NCBI GenBank assembly: GCA_964537925.1
Contig: CAZICV010000007.1
Span: 48,492 to 112,491, forward strand
Length of the DNA stretch: 64,000 bases
Direction of reading: 5' to 3'
From: SLDF01 sp964537925
Lineage (GTDB): Bacteria; Bacteroidota; Bacteroidia; Chitinophagales; Saprospiraceae
Shown: piece after piece, positions 16,741-25,761 of the stretch
Position numbering within the stretch: the first letter of the stretch is position 1
How the letters are laid out: each line of letters opens with the position of its first letter
Notes under the pieces: model-generated
What the model was told of the DNA's origin: nothing
The model's database searches: none
The model's input: only the letters and a program-made list of their open reading frames with translations
Position numbers and translations under genes: made by a program

Positions 16741-18324
16741 TTAATTTTTGATTATTTTCTTAATTATGTTACCAAATTTAACAATGTAAACTCCGCTGTC
16801 GACGCCCTCCAAATTGAACCTTACTCTATCGCTATTGACAGCTTGTTTACTTATGACGCATCCCATCAGGTTGTATACAACTATTTCGTTTTCGCCGGAT
16901 CCAATTAGTTTACCCGGAATACTCACATCAAAATCCCGAGAGAACGGATTGGGAGAAACAGAAATATCTGCATCAGTTGTCCTCTTATCGACAAGTGGAT
17001 CTATTATATTTCTGGGCCAGGCACACAAATCTTCACGTGTCTTGTACGTGAACTCTATTGGCCGAGAATCATATGAACCATTAACCCCCAAATCAACAGT
17101 AGGAGAATAATCTGCTACTAAACCATAATTAATCGTTGACAAAGCACTGGTGGTGCTGTCATAAGTGCATTTATAATTGATGTTGTAGCCATAATTATAT
17201 CCACCTGACGTTGTCGAATGATAGTGCTCTCTAAGACCGGATGGATGAACAGTTACTGCCAAAGGTTGATAAAATGGATACCAGTATCGTTTTATAGTGG
17301 GAGTGGTTATGATGCTAAGGTCTACCCTGAAACCACTTAGGTCCTTGAAAACATCGTCGTAAGTATTGGCAATAAAAGCTGTTTGAAGCGGCCCCGCAAA
17401 ACTCATATTCACCTTATTGGTAAGCACATAGTGGCCAACAGTGTTGGGGTTTATGAAATGATATCGAAATACTTCCGTCGATGTATTTGTGCTTGTGACA
17501 AGCTTAATGATATCCGCACCAAATGCTCTTTCTGAAAATATCATAAAGTCATCCGTGACATAGGGCAAAGCATAATCGTAAAGGGTGAAGGATGGAGTCA
17601 AAGTAAGAAGACTGAAGTCAATGATCTTGGCATTATTACCTCTGTTGCCAACTATATAAAGACGATTGTTGAGCGCAGCTAGTTTTCTAAATTCAAAACC
17701 TTCATATAATTTATATACCCAATGGTTGACGTATGAATAGCTGGTCTTTATAAAGTGGCAATGGTAGTCATTATTATAGTAAGCATTTAGCACAAGGTAA
17801 ATGGCTCCGTTTGCTTCGACGACATCAGCCAGCATGTTCCGTGTAGATAGATTTATTTTAATAGAAGGATAAGCTATACGATCGAGATTAGTATCGGCAA
17901 TGAAGATTTCGGAGCCAATTGGACTGGAAAATGACCCGCCGCCATATCTATTTATATAAACGTGGTAAGTTGTATCAATTTTCAGGACTTTGACTATCTT
18001 AAAAGTGTTCTGAGCCGAGTGAAGGGATAATCTATGTGTTTTCCTTTCGATCACATTGCCAGCATTGTCATATTTGTATAGGTGTAAATACCCAGATGTT
18101 GCTAATTCTGGATCACCCTCACCACCGGAGGCAAACTCCCAATAAGTTAGTTTTTCGATATGAGCAGAAATGTGATAATCGGCTTCGATAGCATTACAGA
18201 CTTCAGTATTGGAAGTAAACAAATGGGTAGAACCCAGAAGCGGAATAACTCCGAACTCAAAATGGGGCTGTGAATAGATCAACACATACACAAAAGAGAG
18301 AACTACTGTGAGAAGATTTTTCAT
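16741..18324 (-). CDS. T9SS type-A sorted secreted protein of unknown function, AT-rich
   Basis: I do not recognise the 430-residue central part. A signal peptide (MKNLLTVVLSFVYVLIYSQ) is followed by a strand-rich region with many Tyr, Asn and Thr, suggesting a propeller or beta-sandwich. A type-A T9SS C-terminal domain closes the protein (ISVSPNPFSRDFDVSIPG, then GVYIVKFGNIIKKIIKN). Base and codon use are clearly more AT-rich than in every neighbour, pointing to recent acquisition or loose selection. It lies 5 bp after the TonB receptor and 5 bp before the hydrolase-like gene, so it would be co-transcribed with both in spite of its different composition. Confidence 0.75.
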   Translation of the reverse strand: MKNLLTVVLSFVYVLIYSQPHFEFGVIPLLGSTHLFTSNTEVCNAIEADYHISAHIEKLTYWEFASGGEGDPELATSGYLHLYKYDNAGNVIERKTHRLSLHSAQNTFKIVKVLKIDTTYHVYINRYGGGSFSSPIGSEIFIADTNLDRIAYPSIKINLSTRNMLADVVEANGAIYLVLNAYYNNDYHCHFIKTSYSYVNHWVYKLYEGFEFRKLAALNNRLYIVGNRGNNAKIIDFSLLTLTPSFTLYDYALPYVTDDFMIFSERAFGADIIKLVTSTNTSTEVFRYHFINPNTVGHYVLTNKVNMSFAGPLQTAFIANTYDDVFKDLSGFRVDLSIITTPTIKRYWYPFYQPLAVTVHPSGLREHYHSTTSGGYNYGYNINYKCTYDSTTSALSTINYGLVADYSPTVDLGVNGSYDSRPIEFTYKTREDLCAWPRNIIDPLVDKRTTDADISVSPNPFSRDFDVSIPGKLIGSGENEIVVYNLMGCVISKQAVNSDRVRFNLEGVDSGVYIVKFGNIIKKIIKN

Positions 18325-18329
18325 ATTAA

Positions 18330-21143
18330 TTATTTTTTATGGTTTACTTGGAATAAAACAGATATATAAGCCATCCTGCCAATACGCGGTCCTCCATAAG
18401 TCTGAAACCGTTTTTTGTTCAGAACGTTGGATGCCCCGACCTTGAAAGTCGTATTCCAGGGGCGGACCAGGTAATTGATCTGGGCATCCAGCAGATCGTA
18501 TGTCGGTATCCATCCCGTGAACTGCGGGCTGCCTTCGAAAAGGAAACCCTGTATCCACTTGTAGTTGATATTGAAACCTATGTTCTCAATACGCATCCCG
18601 CCGATCCGCAAAGGTACGTCCCTGCCCGATATACCTATGTTGAACTTGTGCTCCGGGGTATTGAAGGCCGGGATGATCGGGTCGTCTTCAAATGTTTTGT
18701 TCAGGCGGTTCCACGAGTAATTGCCCTGCAGCATATAATACTTACGGAAATAGTAGTTCAACCCGAGTGAAAAACCTTGTGTGGTCACCTGGTTGAGGGA
18801 GTTGGCCGAAATACGATATGGCTGGAGTTCCAGCGGCAGGCCGGTCTGGGCAAACCTTGCTGTCACGCCGATATTGTATCCCAGGAAGTCATCATACAGG
18901 CTGTAATAATAACCTGCATCCAGATACAGCTTATCAAACAGTGTGGTGCGATAGCCCAGTTCAAATGTGCGGACACGCTCCGGGCGGACCGGAGCTACGC
19001 TGAAATATTCCAGATCAGCGGAATTGAGTGTACTGAAATAGCGTTCAAGCGACGGTACGGTGATCAGGCTGTCACGGCCCTCAAGATTACCTACTAGTAT
19101 GGCCCGGCCTACATTGAGGTGCAGGTATTGGTCTGCCAGGGTCGGATTACGCAGTGCGGAAGAGAACGATCCCCTCAGGAAACTCACATCATCGAGCTGC
19201 CACACCAGCGAAGCCGCCGGTGTACCGATCCAGTCAAAATTCTGGTTTTTGTCCACCCGTACGACGACACTGGCCGTAAGCCGCTGGTTGAAGAACGCCT
19301 TTTTCACCCCGGTGTACGCCCCGAATTCGAAATTGCTGATCCTCGTGCCGGCGCTGTCTATAAATATCGTGCCGTCAGAATTGGGCCGGTAGAGTCTCGC
19401 ATTTCCCCCGACAGTCCATTCATCCAGGAAGCCCGGATCCATTTTGTATTCCGCATGAGCGTGATACAGCGCGGATTTGTCATAGAACCTCGTACCCCGT
19501 TCCCCCGAATTGGATTTGGCCCGTGTGATCCTGTTAAATGCCTCCTGGAAAGCCGGCGTACCAGGCACCAGGAAATCCGAAGTCGTAGCATTGACCGGAT
19601 CGGCCATATTAGCAAACTGCTCAGCCAAACCGTGCCATGCGAACAGCGAATCGCGGTACAGGTCCAGCCATTGAGCCGCTGCCATACGGTCAAAATCAAA
19701 TCCACCGGTCTCGGGGTTGAACACCAGTTGCGGATAGCCCGCAGCATTAGCCCGCGCCTTGATAGAGCTCGACCAGTAGCGGGCATAATCCTGCGCCCAG
19801 CCATTCGGGCTCTTGGCTTCATCCTGCAACCTCAGGGCTGTAAAGTATGGATCGAACGAGTCCCCCGCATCCTCATTGGTGGCATAGACGCGTATGAAAT
19901 ACTTGTCACGCTTGCGGAACTCCAGCCTGTTCTGGAAAAACAGGATATTGCGCAGACTGAACCGGTTGTCCCCCTGGTATACGGTAGTGCCACTGCCAAA
20001 ACTGGACGCCAGGATGAGCTCCGGGGACTGGATGCCATCGGCAGGGCGGGTCCGCAGGTAAAAGGATGCTCCCGCCTTGATATTGCGTGTATTATAGTCC
20101 ACCAGGTCGGTTTCACGGTATCCCGTGCGATGAGCCACGCCAAAACCTGGATAATTCCAGGGCGCTGCGCCCGACAGATCGAGCGCCGGGTAATATTCAT
20201 CCCCGTATATGTTGACCGCATCGTAGCGGCCGGGATTATCCTTGCCCGTACGTGTTCCGTAGACAGGATCATAATTGTCTGCTTCCCAGTCATAAGCCCG
20301 CAGATAGAACATGTTCAGCTTATACCCAAAGACCTCCTGGCCTGCCTTATTGCTGAATGCGTCCGCCCAGCGCATAGCCACCTCGAAAAGCGACCGCTCT
20401 CCGAATTTGGTCTGCAGCGAGAGCCCTTTGTGCAGAAAGGGATCTTTGGTCTCCATGCTGATCACACCGTTGAATGCATTGGGCCCGTAATAGGCCGAAC
20501 TGGCACCCGCTATGATGTCTACTTTCAATACATCGAGGTCCGAAGCGCCCAGGAAATTGCCCAGGGAAAAGTTGAGCCCGGGCGCCTGGTTGTCGACGCC
20601 GTCAATGATCTGAAGAGACCTGACCGGGGATGTACTGTTAAATCCCCGGGTATTGATGATCTTGAAACCCAGACTTGCTGCCGTGAGATCCACTCCCTTC
20701 AGTGCGCCCAGCCCGTCGTAGAAATTGTCCGTAGCTGCCGCCTTGATCGCCAGCAGGTCAAGCGACTCTACAGTGAGCGGAGACGCCTTCTGCTTGTCGG
20801 ATATGCGTTGCCCCCTGACGACCACGTCTTCCAGCATCATCGTCTCCTCTTCCAGGGTGATACGAAGTCGTTGTCCCGGGGATGCAACCGTGACATCCGA
20901 CGGGACGAATCCCAGGTAAGATACTTCCAGCACCACCGGGTACGAGCCCGTATAACGCAGCTCAAAACGGCCGTCTATGTCAGTCATTGTACCTTCTGAA
21001 CTCCCCTTGAGCTGCACACCGGCCCCGATCAGCAGATCCCCGTCAGCGGCAGACCTGACCTCACCCTGTATCGTCTGCCCCCAGGAGGAAAACGGAAACA
21101 TGACTACAAGACATACTATCAGCACCCAGTATCGTATCACCAT
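18330..21143 (-). CDS. TonB-dependent receptor with carboxypeptidase-regulatory-like domain
   Basis: This 937-residue outer-membrane receptor imports a ligand using TonB energy. After the signal peptide (MVIRYWVLIVCLVVMFPFSSWGQ) comes a carboxypeptidase-D regulatory-like domain (about 25-100; TIQGEVRSAADGDLLIGAGV), a plug domain (about 110-230; the VNTRGF-like INTRGFNSTSPVR and DNQAPGLNFSLG loops) and a 22-strand barrel to the C-terminal INYLVRPWNTTFKVGASNVLNKKRFQTYGGP region. ATG 21143 is chosen because it gives a clean leader; the longer frame starts with TTG 21182. There is no SusD partner, so glycan import of the Sus type is unlikely; siderophore or peptide ligands are possible. It leads an operon with two T9SS-secreted proteins. 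Confidence 0.88.
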   Translation of the reverse strand: MVIRYWVLIVCLVVMFPFSSWGQTIQGEVRSAADGDLLIGAGVQLKGSSEGTMTDIDGRFELRYTGSYPVVLEVSYLGFVPSDVTVASPGQRLRITLEEETMMLEDVVVRGQRISDKQKASPLTVESLDLLAIKAAATDNFYDGLGALKGVDLTAASLGFKIINTRGFNSTSPVRSLQIIDGVDNQAPGLNFSLGNFLGASDLDVLKVDIIAGASSAYYGPNAFNGVISMETKDPFLHKGLSLQTKFGERSLFEVAMRWADAFSNKAGQEVFGYKLNMFYLRAYDWEADNYDPVYGTRTGKDNPGRYDAVNIYGDEYYPALDLSGAAPWNYPGFGVAHRTGYRETDLVDYNTRNIKAGASFYLRTRPADGIQSPELILASSFGSGTTVYQGDNRFSLRNILFFQNRLEFRKRDKYFIRVYATNEDAGDSFDPYFTALRLQDEAKSPNGWAQDYARYWSSSIKARANAAGYPQLVFNPETGGFDFDRMAAAQWLDLYRDSLFAWHGLAEQFANMADPVNATTSDFLVPGTPAFQEAFNRITRAKSNSGERGTRFYDKSALYHAHAEYKMDPGFLDEWTVGGNARLYRPNSDGTIFIDSAGTRISNFEFGAYTGVKKAFFNQRLTASVVVRVDKNQNFDWIGTPAASLVWQLDDVSFLRGSFSSALRNPTLADQYLHLNVGRAILVGNLEGRDSLITVPSLERYFSTLNSADLEYFSVAPVRPERVRTFELGYRTTLFDKLYLDAGYYYSLYDDFLGYNIGVTARFAQTGLPLELQPYRISANSLNQVTTQGFSLGLNYYFRKYYMLQGNYSWNRLNKTFEDDPIIPAFNTPEHKFNIGISGRDVPLRIGGMRIENIGFNINYKWIQGFLFEGSPQFTGWIPTYDLLDAQINYLVRPWNTTFKVGASNVLNKKRFQTYGGPRIGRMAYISVLFQVNHKK

Positions 21144-21223
21144 TTGTTTTGCATTACGTTTCTTTCGTAAAATCCTGCCCAAGAGCTTGTCAACACAGAG
21201 GTTAAAAAACCGGAATTCCCTAC

Positions 21224-21231
21224 GAAATGTA
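21224..21231 (-). promoter_or_regulatory. Near-consensus -7 box for the TonB receptor operon
   Basis: On the minus strand the octamer TACATTTC differs from TAnnTTTG only in its last base. Transcription would begin near 21219, giving a leader of about 75 bases before ATG 21143. The surrounding 100 bp are AT-rich. Confidence 0.35.
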
Positions 21232-21359
21232 AAATATATTTTCTCAGAAAGAAAGTCTGTATATTGAATATTTAATGTTGGTTACTATTTGGCAGCATAG
21301 CATTCGGAATATTTCAGAGGATTCAAGATCTTGCAACCCAAGCTACCCGTAAGTTCCGC

Positions 21360-23021
21360 ATGCACGGATCCCCTTTACCCGATGCAAAATTCCAGGCCCG
21401 TTTCCCGTTTCTGACCGTGCTCAGTCTACTGGTCATTGCCGTAGGCATGCCGGTCAATGTCATGAATATCGATGCGGCACAGTACGCGGCCATGTCGCTG
21501 GAAATGCTGCAGAGCGGCCGGTTCCTGGAAGTATATGAACAGGGCCGCGACTACCTAGACAAGCCGCCGCTTGTATTCTGGACCGGCGCTTTTTCTTTCT
21601 GGTTGTTCGGGGTATCCGATTTTGCCTACAAGCTGCCTTCCGTGCTTTTCAGCCTGCTTGGCGCCTGGTCTCTTTTCCGGTTTGCCCGGCTGTACTACCC
21701 GGCATCTACTGCACGCCTGGCTGCCTGGATGCTGCTCACCTCACAGGCATTCTTCCTGATGAACCAGGACATCCGCACAGACAACCTGCTGCTCGGCGCT
21801 TTCCTGCTGACATGCTGGCAAATTGCGGGATACGAAAAGAACCGCAAGGCCATCTACCTGCTCGGCACGGGCCTGGGATTAGGCCTTGGTATGCTGGCCA
21901 AAGGGCCTATGGGACTGGTATTCCCGGTCCTTACGTTTGTTCCGGTATGGCTGATACAAGGCAGATGGCGGCTGATCCTTAGTCCCGGTTGGCTCCTGTC
22001 GTTGTTCATTGCAGCGCTCCTGCTCGCGCCGATGTGTTACGGCCTTTTCACGCAGTTTGACCAGCAGCCTGGGAAACTGATCCACGGGCGCACCGGTGTA
22101 TCGGGGCTCTACTTCTACTTCTGGGAACAAAGTTTCGGTCGTATCACCGGCGCCAGTGAGTGGAAAAACCAGACCGGCCCGCTTTTCTTTGTACATACTT
22201 ACCTGTGGGCCTTCCTTCCCTGGGTCGCATTGCTCATACCGGCGCTCGCCGGCAGAGTCCTCACACTGAGGAGACAGCCCTGGCCGGAGTACTATTCACT
22301 CTGTGGCTGGCTGCTGGTCCTCCTTGCATTGTCGTCCTCAAGGTACAAACTGCCGCATTACTGCTATGTCACACTGCCCTTTGCCGCATTGATCTGCGCA
22401 TCCTGGTGGCAACAGGCGGCTACCGCCCGCATGATACGTTTCCTTTCCGTCTACTCTTGGGTCATAACGGGGGTAGTGGCGCTGTTTTGTATCCTGGTCA
22501 CTACCTGGATCTTTCCTGTTCCGGGCATCACCGGGCTGCTGGTGACACTAGGTGGATCAGCGGTGATAGTCATATTATATATCCTGTACGGACAGGACGG
22601 GCACAGGTGGTTTTGGCGCCTGTCCGGCTCAGCACTGATCCTGAATCTCGTGATGAATGCCTGGTTTTACCCGGCACTGCTGAAATACCAGAGTAGCAGT
22701 CGCGCTATGCAATGGCTCCGTGCCGAGGGGATCCCGTCGACATCGGTATACCGCTTTCAGACCGACGCCACAGCGCTTCATTTTTACAACCGGCTTCCTG
22801 TACACGAGCTTGATCCCGGAAGCCTCCCGACAAGCGGTGGCCCCATATATGTCTACACGCACGACGCAGGAAGGGAGGCCCTGGCGGCGCATCTTCAGAC
22901 TACTGAAGTGGCTGCGCGTTTCGCCGATTTTCCGGTGACCAGGCTCCAGTGGCCATTTTTGGACCCCGGCACGCGGGACAAAAAGACAAAAAATTATTAT
23001 CTTATACGCATAAACCGATGA
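21360..23021 (+). CDS. ArnT/PMT-family glycosyltransferase
   Basis: This is a 553-residue integral-membrane GT-C enzyme resembling ArnT and dolichyl-phosphate-mannose protein mannosyltransferases, which transfer a sugar from a lipid-phosphate donor at the periplasmic face. About a dozen helices are visible. The first periplasmic loop carries the acidic signature (NIDAAQYAAMSLEML, with the Asp at about residue 38) and the DKPPLVFW motif near 67-74. A soluble C-terminal part begins at about residue 445. The acceptor could be lipid A, another lipid or protein; 4-amino-arabinose transfer is not implied because no arn genes are nearby. The acyl-CoA ligase starts 4 bp after this stop, so they are co-transcribed. 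Confidence 0.82.
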   Translation: MHGSPLPDAKFQARFPFLTVLSLLVIAVGMPVNVMNIDAAQYAAMSLEMLQSGRFLEVYEQGRDYLDKPPLVFWTGAFSFWLFGVSDFAYKLPSVLFSLLGAWSLFRFARLYYPASTARLAAWMLLTSQAFFLMNQDIRTDNLLLGAFLLTCWQIAGYEKNRKAIYLLGTGLGLGLGMLAKGPMGLVFPVLTFVPVWLIQGRWRLILSPGWLLSLFIAALLLAPMCYGLFTQFDQQPGKLIHGRTGVSGLYFYFWEQSFGRITGASEWKNQTGPLFFVHTYLWAFLPWVALLIPALAGRVLTLRRQPWPEYYSLCGWLLVLLALSSSRYKLPHYCYVTLPFAALICASWWQQAATARMIRFLSVYSWVITGVVALFCILVTTWIFPVPGITGLLVTLGGSAVIVILYILYGQDGHRWFWRLSGSALILNLVMNAWFYPALLKYQSSSRAMQWLRAEGIPSTSVYRFQTDATALHFYNRLPVHELDPGSLPTSGGPIYVYTHDAGREALAAHLQTTEVAARFADFPVTRLQWPFLDPGTRDKKTKNYYLIRINR

Positions 23022-23025
23022 TGTC

Positions 23026-24684
23026 ATGACAGATACCAGGCCCTGGTTAAGCAAATACCCGGCAGGAGTGCCCGCAAATATCAATCCTGATACATACGAG
23101 AGCGCTATTCAGATGGTGCTTGAGACCTTCAAAAAGTACCGCGACAAACCCGCTTTCACCTGCATGGGTAAAACCCTTACGTTTAAACAGGTCGACGAAG
23201 CGAGCAAACATTTCGCAGCTTACCTGCACTCAAGGGGGCTGGAGCCCGGCGACAAGATCGCACTCATGATGCCCAACATGTTGCAGTACCCGATCGCACT
23301 CTTCGGATCACTGCGCGCCGGCTTGATAGTGGTCAATACCAACCCGCTCTATACACCACGCGAGATGAAGCACCAGTTCAATGATTCCGGCGTCAAGGCG
23401 ATCGTGATCTGTGAGAACTTTGCCGCCAATCTCGAAAAAATCCTTCCTGACACACAGATAAAGACTATCATCGTCACCAGTATTGGCGAGTGGCTCGGCG
23501 GCATTAAAGGAGGTATCGTCAATTTCGCAGTGCGGAATATCAAGAAGATGGTGCCGGCTTTCAACCTGCCCAATACGGTCAATGTCAAAGATGCGGTGAA
23601 ACAGGGCGCCAGGTTCACGATCAAGCCCTTTCAGAGCAGCCCCGATGATGTAATACTGTTGCAATATACAGGGGGCACGACCGGCGTGGCAAAAGGAGCG
23701 ATGTTGACCAACCGCAACGTAGTGGCCAATATGCTCCAGATACGGTCCGTCATGATGTTCATGCTCAAGGAAACGGAAGAGATCGCCCTGAGCCCGCTGC
23801 CTATGTACCATATATTCGCCTTCACAGTCAACTGCCTGGCACTGATGGGTATAGGCACACATACGGTACTCGTCACCAACGCAAGGGATATTGGTTCGAT
23901 CATCAAGGAGTTCAAACAACACAAAGTCACGCTCGTAACCGGGGTCAACACACTCTTCAATGCACTGCTCAACCACAAGGATTTCGCATCCTGCGACTTC
24001 AGTACACTCAAAGTAAGTGTAGGCGGCGCCATGGCCGTGCAGAAAAGCGTAGCGGAACGCTGGCAGCAAGTAACCGGCTGCCCGCTCACGGAAGGATACG
24101 GTATGACAGAAACCTCTCCCGTCGCATCCGTCAACCCCATTGACGGCACAGGCAAGATCGGCACCATCGGCCTGCCGGTACCTTCGACAGATATGCGTGT
24201 CATCGACGAAAGCGGATCGGTCCTGCCAACCGGTGAGATCGGCGAACTCCAGGTCAAAGGCCCGCAAGTTATGAAAGGCTACTACAACCGGCCGGACGAG
24301 ACGGTCAAGGTCATACGGGACGGCTGGATGTCTACCGGGGATATAGCATTCATGCATGAAGACGGCTACTTCCAGATCGTAGACCGCAAAAAAGATATGA
24401 TCAATGTATCCGGATTCAACGTATATCCCAACGAAATAGAAGAAGTGGTGGCCAGCCATCCCAAAGTGCTGGAAGCTGCCGCAGTCGCTGTCCCCGATGA
24501 ACATTCCGGCGAGGCCGTCAAGATATTTGTGGTCAAAAAAGATAATTCGCTTACCGCCACAGAAATCCTCAGTTACTGCAAAGAGAACCTGACCAACTAT
24601 AAAGTGCCGCGTCACGTCGAGTTCCGGCCCGAACTGCCCAAAACAAATGTCGGCAAAGTGCTCCGCCGGGCCCTGCGCGAATAA
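23026..24684 (+). CDS. fadD: Long-chain fatty-acid--CoA ligase (FadD-type)
   Basis: This 552-residue cytoplasmic or peripheral-membrane enzyme belongs to the ANL superfamily and activates fatty acids to acyl-CoA through an acyl-AMP intermediate. Visible motifs in order are the P-loop YTGGTTGVAKGA (about 213-224), GYGMTE (about 358-363), the STGD/adenine-binding region (GWMSTGDIAFMHEDGYF) and the hinge DRKKDMINVSGFNVYPNEIEE, then the catalytic C-terminal lysine in PKTNVGKVLRR. All expected parts are present and length is normal. ATG 23026 lies 4 bp after the preceding gene. The gene ends before a strong bidirectional terminator. Confidence 0.92.
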   Translation: MTDTRPWLSKYPAGVPANINPDTYESAIQMVLETFKKYRDKPAFTCMGKTLTFKQVDEASKHFAAYLHSRGLEPGDKIALMMPNMLQYPIALFGSLRAGLIVVNTNPLYTPREMKHQFNDSGVKAIVICENFAANLEKILPDTQIKTIIVTSIGEWLGGIKGGIVNFAVRNIKKMVPAFNLPNTVNVKDAVKQGARFTIKPFQSSPDDVILLQYTGGTTGVAKGAMLTNRNVVANMLQIRSVMMFMLKETEEIALSPLPMYHIFAFTVNCLALMGIGTHTVLVTNARDIGSIIKEFKQHKVTLVTGVNTLFNALLNHKDFASCDFSTLKVSVGGAMAVQKSVAERWQQVTGCPLTEGYGMTETSPVASVNPIDGTGKIGTIGLPVPSTDMRVIDESGSVLPTGEIGELQVKGPQVMKGYYNRPDETVKVIRDGWMSTGDIAFMHEDGYFQIVDRKKDMINVSGFNVYPNEIEEVVASHPKVLEAAAVAVPDEHSGEAVKIFVVKKDNSLTATEILSYCKENLTNYKVPRHVEFRPELPKTNVGKVLRRALRE

Positions 24685-24735
24685 GCGTTTATACGCTCAA
24701 GGCCGGGACATATATATTTCTTACGGCCCGAAAAG

Positions 24736-24771
24736 AAAAGCGGTTGCGCCGGAGTGGGCTCAACCGCTTTT
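24736..24771. terminator. Bidirectional intrinsic terminator between acyl-CoA ligase and mscL
   Basis: Inverted repeat AAAAGCGGTTG / CAACCGCTTTT with a 14-base loop, followed by further T residues on the plus strand and by TTTTCTTTTC on the minus strand. It lies between the convergent acyl-CoA ligase and mscL. Confidence 0.88.
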
Positions 24772-24825
24772 TTTGTAGTTGTCGGACGCTGCCCAGGCAC
24801 GAAACCCGACAGCGCTGAAGACGAT

Positions 24826-25236
24826 TTATTTGTTCCTCAGTAGATCTCTGATCTCGGCGAGCAGTTTTTCTTCGTTGGAAGGTTCGGGCGGAGTGGCAGG
24901 TGCAGCCTCCTCATTCTTCTTGAAGCTATTATACCCTTTCAATACCATGAAGATGGCAAAGGCAATGATCAGAAAATCAAACACAGTCTGGATGAACGCA
25001 CCATATCGCAGGTTGACGGCAGGAGATACTTCCGCCCCGTTCTCTACGACTGCCTCCCGGAGCGTCACAGAAAGGTCCGAAAAGTCCACACCCCCTATCA
25101 GCAGTCCAAGGGGCGGCATGATGATATCGGCCACCAACGAAGATACGATCGTGCCGAAAGCGCCGCCTATGACCACGGCTACAGCAAGATCAATTACATT
25201 GCCCCGCATGATGAAGGCTTTGAATTCCTTTAGCAT
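24826..25236 (-). CDS. mscL: Large-conductance mechanosensitive channel MscL
   Basis: MscL is a homopentameric inner-membrane channel that opens under membrane tension and releases solutes on osmotic downshock. The 136-residue protein has normal length. The N-terminal amphipathic helix and first helix read MLKEFKAFIMRGNVIDLAVAVVIGGAFGTIV (shown here only as the diagnostic start), containing the gating pore region VIDLAVAVVIG. Transmembrane 2 lies at about 75-97 (FIQTVFDFLIIAFAIFMV), and the C-terminal helix ends in the conserved LLAEIRDLLR. It is a single gene between a terminator at its 3' side and a small lipoprotein gene region upstream of nothing coupled. Confidence 0.95.
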   Translation of the reverse strand: MLKEFKAFIMRGNVIDLAVAVVIGGAFGTIVSSLVADIIMPPLGLLIGGVDFSDLSVTLREAVVENGAEVSPAVNLRYGAFIQTVFDFLIIAFAIFMVLKGYNSFKKNEEAAPATPPEPSNEEKLLAEIRDLLRNK

Positions 25237-25292
25237 AGTTGAGAGTTTTTATGTTGAAGAATGGTTAATCTGAATACACAAGGCCGGGCCAC

Positions 25293-25601
25293 TTATCTCC
25301 TGCGGGCCGCCCTCGATCCACCGCCAAAAAGTATCCCGGAGCCCAGTACGAAGCCGAAGTCATACCAGCCGCCGTTATTATTTACGGCGTAGATAGATAC
25401 ATCGTCCAGGATCAGGCTGATGAAAAACGAGGCCGGGCATATAAAGCCGTGCCAGAGACCTCCCAGCAGGCCATATGTAGGTCCTTCTCTGCAGGGATCT
25501 ACATCTACTACATGCGCACAGGCAGCAAGGAATAACATGGAACAAAGCAATAAGCCCAACGTGGCGTGATTACTTCTGTCTCGGGTCAGGGAGTCTTCCA
25601 T
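25293..25601 (-). CDS. Small lipoprotein of unknown function
   Basis: This 102-residue protein carries a lipoprotein signal with the lipobox LAAC (cysteine at about residue 28), so it should be acylated and anchored in the envelope. The rest reads as a conserved pattern GLLGGLWHGFICPASF and SIYAVNNNGGWYDFGFVLG. Small proteins with this WHG...AVNNNGGWY pattern are common in bacteria, but I know of no function. The start is ATG 25601; a longer frame from TTG 25631 would begin upstream of the -7 box at 25620-25627. Confidence 0.7.
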   Translation of the reverse strand: MEDSLTRDRSNHATLGLLLCSMLFLAACAHVVDVDPCREGPTYGLLGGLWHGFICPASFFISLILDDVSIYAVNNNGGWYDFGFVLGSGILFGGGSRAARRR

Positions 25602-25619
25602 AACAATGAGGTTGTTCAC

Positions 25620-25627
25620 CAAAAATA
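25620..25627 (-). promoter_or_regulatory. Exact -7 promoter box for the small lipoprotein gene
   Basis: The minus-strand octamer TATTTTTG matches TAnnTTTG exactly and ends about 19 bases before ATG 25601. No matching -33 TTTG is seen at the right distance. Confidence 0.45.
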
Positions 25628-25706
25628 TCAAATATCGGGATCAGTTGCACACTTTTCCGAATCTACAGCCCCGCCCGCAATAGCAGATATTCCTTAAACA
25701 AACGAT

Positions 25707-25740
25707 AAACCGCATGTGACAAGAAGTCTACATGCGGTTT
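25707..25740 (-). terminator. Hairpin downstream of aconitase
   Basis: An 11-bp inverted repeat (AAACCGCATGT / ACATGCGGTTT) with a 12-base loop lies just past the aconitase stop on the minus strand. The tract after it on that strand is only moderately T-rich (ATCGTTTG). Confidence 0.65.
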
Positions 25741-25761
25741 ATTTTCAATAGCGGAGGCAAC

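Noticed and set aside
19119..20999. Long open frame antisense to the TonB receptor
   Set aside because: It lies wholly inside the receptor gene, lacks recognisable motifs and is explained by codon bias on the other strand. The same applies to long antisense frames over gltX, aconitase, FadD, the beta-CASP gene and the giant protein.
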